Position numbers and translations under genes: made by a program. Shown piece by piece: positions 6,230-6,764 of a DNA stretch of 6,764 bases. Under the pieces are notes generated by a model. That model saw only the letters and a list, made by a program, of their open reading frames with translations, had not been told where the DNA came from and ran no database searches. The stretch lies in contig JAKPSO010000136.1 of the NCBI GenBank assembly GCA_029571495.1, forward strand, positions 1 through 6,764, read 5' to 3'. Source of the stretch: Pseudomonadota bacterium. GTDB lineage: Bacteria > Pseudomonadota > Gammaproteobacteria > Burkholderiales > Casimicrobiaceae. The number at the start of each line of letters is the position of its first letter. The first letter of the stretch is position 1.

Positions 6230-6375
6230 GGAGCAGGGGCCGGTGGAGGAAGAAAGGGAACGTCGGCTAGCGGCGGAGTGTTTGTGTTGTCGTCGCCGTC
6301 GCGTGAGGCCGGTCTGGGCTGGCGTGAGAAATCGAGCGTTGGTGGGCCAATCGGGATGGACTTACGCTGTGGCAT
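6226..6375 (-). CDS. Small proline-rich ORF upstream of and coupled to prmB, 49 aa
   Basis: An ATG at 6375-6373 opens 49 codons closing at TGA 6228-6226, which overlaps the prmB ATG as ATGA. The start has TAAGGA (6387-6382) with 6 bases spacing, the best ribosome site on this strand, whereas prmB has none; this is the main argument that the frame is translated. The product starts MPQRKSIPIGPPTLDF, has an Asp/Asn/Thr-rich middle (DGDDNTNT, 26-33) and ends VPFLPPPAPAP. Fourteen of 49 residues are proline, including PPP at 43-45. It has no signal peptide, membrane segment or cysteine, and is likely disordered. I recognise no family. It may be a real small protein, a leader peptide controlling prmB, or only a ribosome-delivery ORF. 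It lies 39 bases after the pilU stop, so all may share one message. Confidence 0.6.
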   Translation of the reverse strand: MPQRKSIPIGPPTLDFSRQPRPASRDGDDNTNTPPLADVPFLPPPAPAP

Positions 6376-6377
6376 AC

Positions 6378-6393
6378 GCGTTCCTTACAACGC
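6378..6393 (-). promoter_or_regulatory. Small hairpin presenting the Shine-Dalgarno of the 49-codon ORF
   Basis: On the minus strand GCGTT (6393-6389) and AACGC (6382-6378) pair perfectly around the six-base loop GTAAGG. AAGGA (6386-6382) is the ribosome binding site, spaced 6 bases from the ATG at 6375. The core AAGG is therefore exposed in the loop while its last A lies in the stem. A 5-bp stem is short, so regulation by this fold is only a possibility; the binding site itself is clear. Confidence 0.5.
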
Positions 6394-6414
6394 TTCAACA
6401 GCCACGGCAAGGTG

Positions 6415-6764
6415 TCAACGCGCACGTTCTGGAAGACGGCTACCGAGTTCGAATTCGTCGAAATTCGCGGTCACATGCGCGCGGTTTCGCGTGCTGCTTG
6501 TCTGCATCGTCTGTTGCGACTGATTGATCAGCCACGCCAAGTTCGTTGGCGAATCCGCTGCACTCAGCGCGTTTTCGTAATCAATAGCCCCAGCGAGATA
6601 CATCTTTGACAACGCTTGCTCGAAGGTGCAGGAGCCTTGTGTCAGGCTTTGTTCCATCGCCTCTTTGATCTTGTGCATTTCACCGCTGGCGATCAACTCG
6701 GACACGAGTTTTGTGTTCAACAAAATTTCGACGGCGGGTTGCAATGTGCCATTTTTGGTGCGAA
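6415..6764 (-). CDS. pilU: Type IV pilus retraction ATPase PilU, C-terminal part (5' end outside window)
   Basis: The minus-strand frame is open to the window edge and ends at TGA 6417-6415, giving about 115 residues. It begins RTKNGTLQPAVEILLNTKLV, continuing into SELIASGEMHKIKEAMEQSL, TFEQALSKMYLAGAIDYENAL and ADSPTNLAWLINQ: the C-terminal helical region of PilT/PilU hexameric AAA-like ATPases, which power pilus retraction at the inner-membrane base of the machine. EAMEQSL..G..TFEQAL and the ADSPTNL end fit PilU better than PilT. After NLAWLINQ a 35-residue polar tail (rich in Ser, Thr, Gln, Arg) ends in SRLPERAR, longer than many PilU proteins. Walker motifs lie outside the window. The family is firm; PilU over PilT is likely. 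A 39-base gap separates it from the small ORF downstream. Confidence 0.85.
   Translation of the reverse strand, partial: RTKNGTLQPAVEILLNTKLVSELIASGEMHKIKEAMEQSLTQGSCTFEQALSKMYLAGAIDYENALSAADSPTNLAWLINQSQQTMQTSSTRNRAHVTANFDEFELGSRLPERAR

Noticed and set aside
5949..6527. 192-codon plus-strand open frame over the prmB start and pilU end
   Set aside because: Antisense to prmB, the small ORF and pilU; composition is low in structure and no family is visible.

Overview
The window reads as a chromosomal stretch of a moderately GC-rich proteobacterium, most likely a betaproteobacterium of the Burkholderiales type. This is judged from the protein sequences (a PilU-type pilus retraction ATPase, PrmB, a YchJ-family protein, several short-chain and medium-chain reductases) and from palindromic repeats of the REP kind between genes. 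I cannot name the genus. No phage, plasmid, transposase, CRISPR, tRNA or rRNA signal is visible.

Left half, plus strand (1-4047): the C-terminal part of a long acyl-CoA dehydrogenase is followed, with a one-base stop/start overlap, by a 51-residue two-helix membrane protein. A palindromic repeat then separates these from a FabG-like short-chain dehydrogenase (SDR). A second, different palindromic repeat pair separates that from a CurA-type NADPH double-bond reductase, whose last codon overlaps a second SDR (ATGA). A short YchJ-family SEC-C protein follows after 11 bases and starts at TTG or GTG. The layout suggests a co-directional redox and lipid-catabolism cluster: acyl-CoA desaturation, alcohol/ketone interconversion and enone reduction. 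The true substrate is not visible.

Middle (4048-4214): a convergent intergenic gap with only weak hairpins and one 9-base direct repeat. No convincing intrinsic terminator.

Right half, minus strand (transcribed from 6764 down to 4215): the C-terminus of PilU, then a previously unlisted 49-codon proline-rich ORF with a strong ribosome binding site, then prmB (ribosomal protein L3 glutamine methyltransferase), then a flavin-dependent NDH-2-like oxidoreductase of the family also found fused to the N-terminus of SelD. The last three are joined by two ATGA overlaps, so this looks like one translationally coupled unit.

Most of the window is ordinary housekeeping and catabolic sequence. The most interesting item is the 49-residue ORF directly upstream of prmB: prmB has no Shine-Dalgarno of its own, the small ORF has a good one, and it ends in a Pro-Pro-Pro stretch a few codons before the shared ATGA. 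That arrangement could make prmB translation depend on polyproline (EF-P-dependent) passage of the upstream ribosome.
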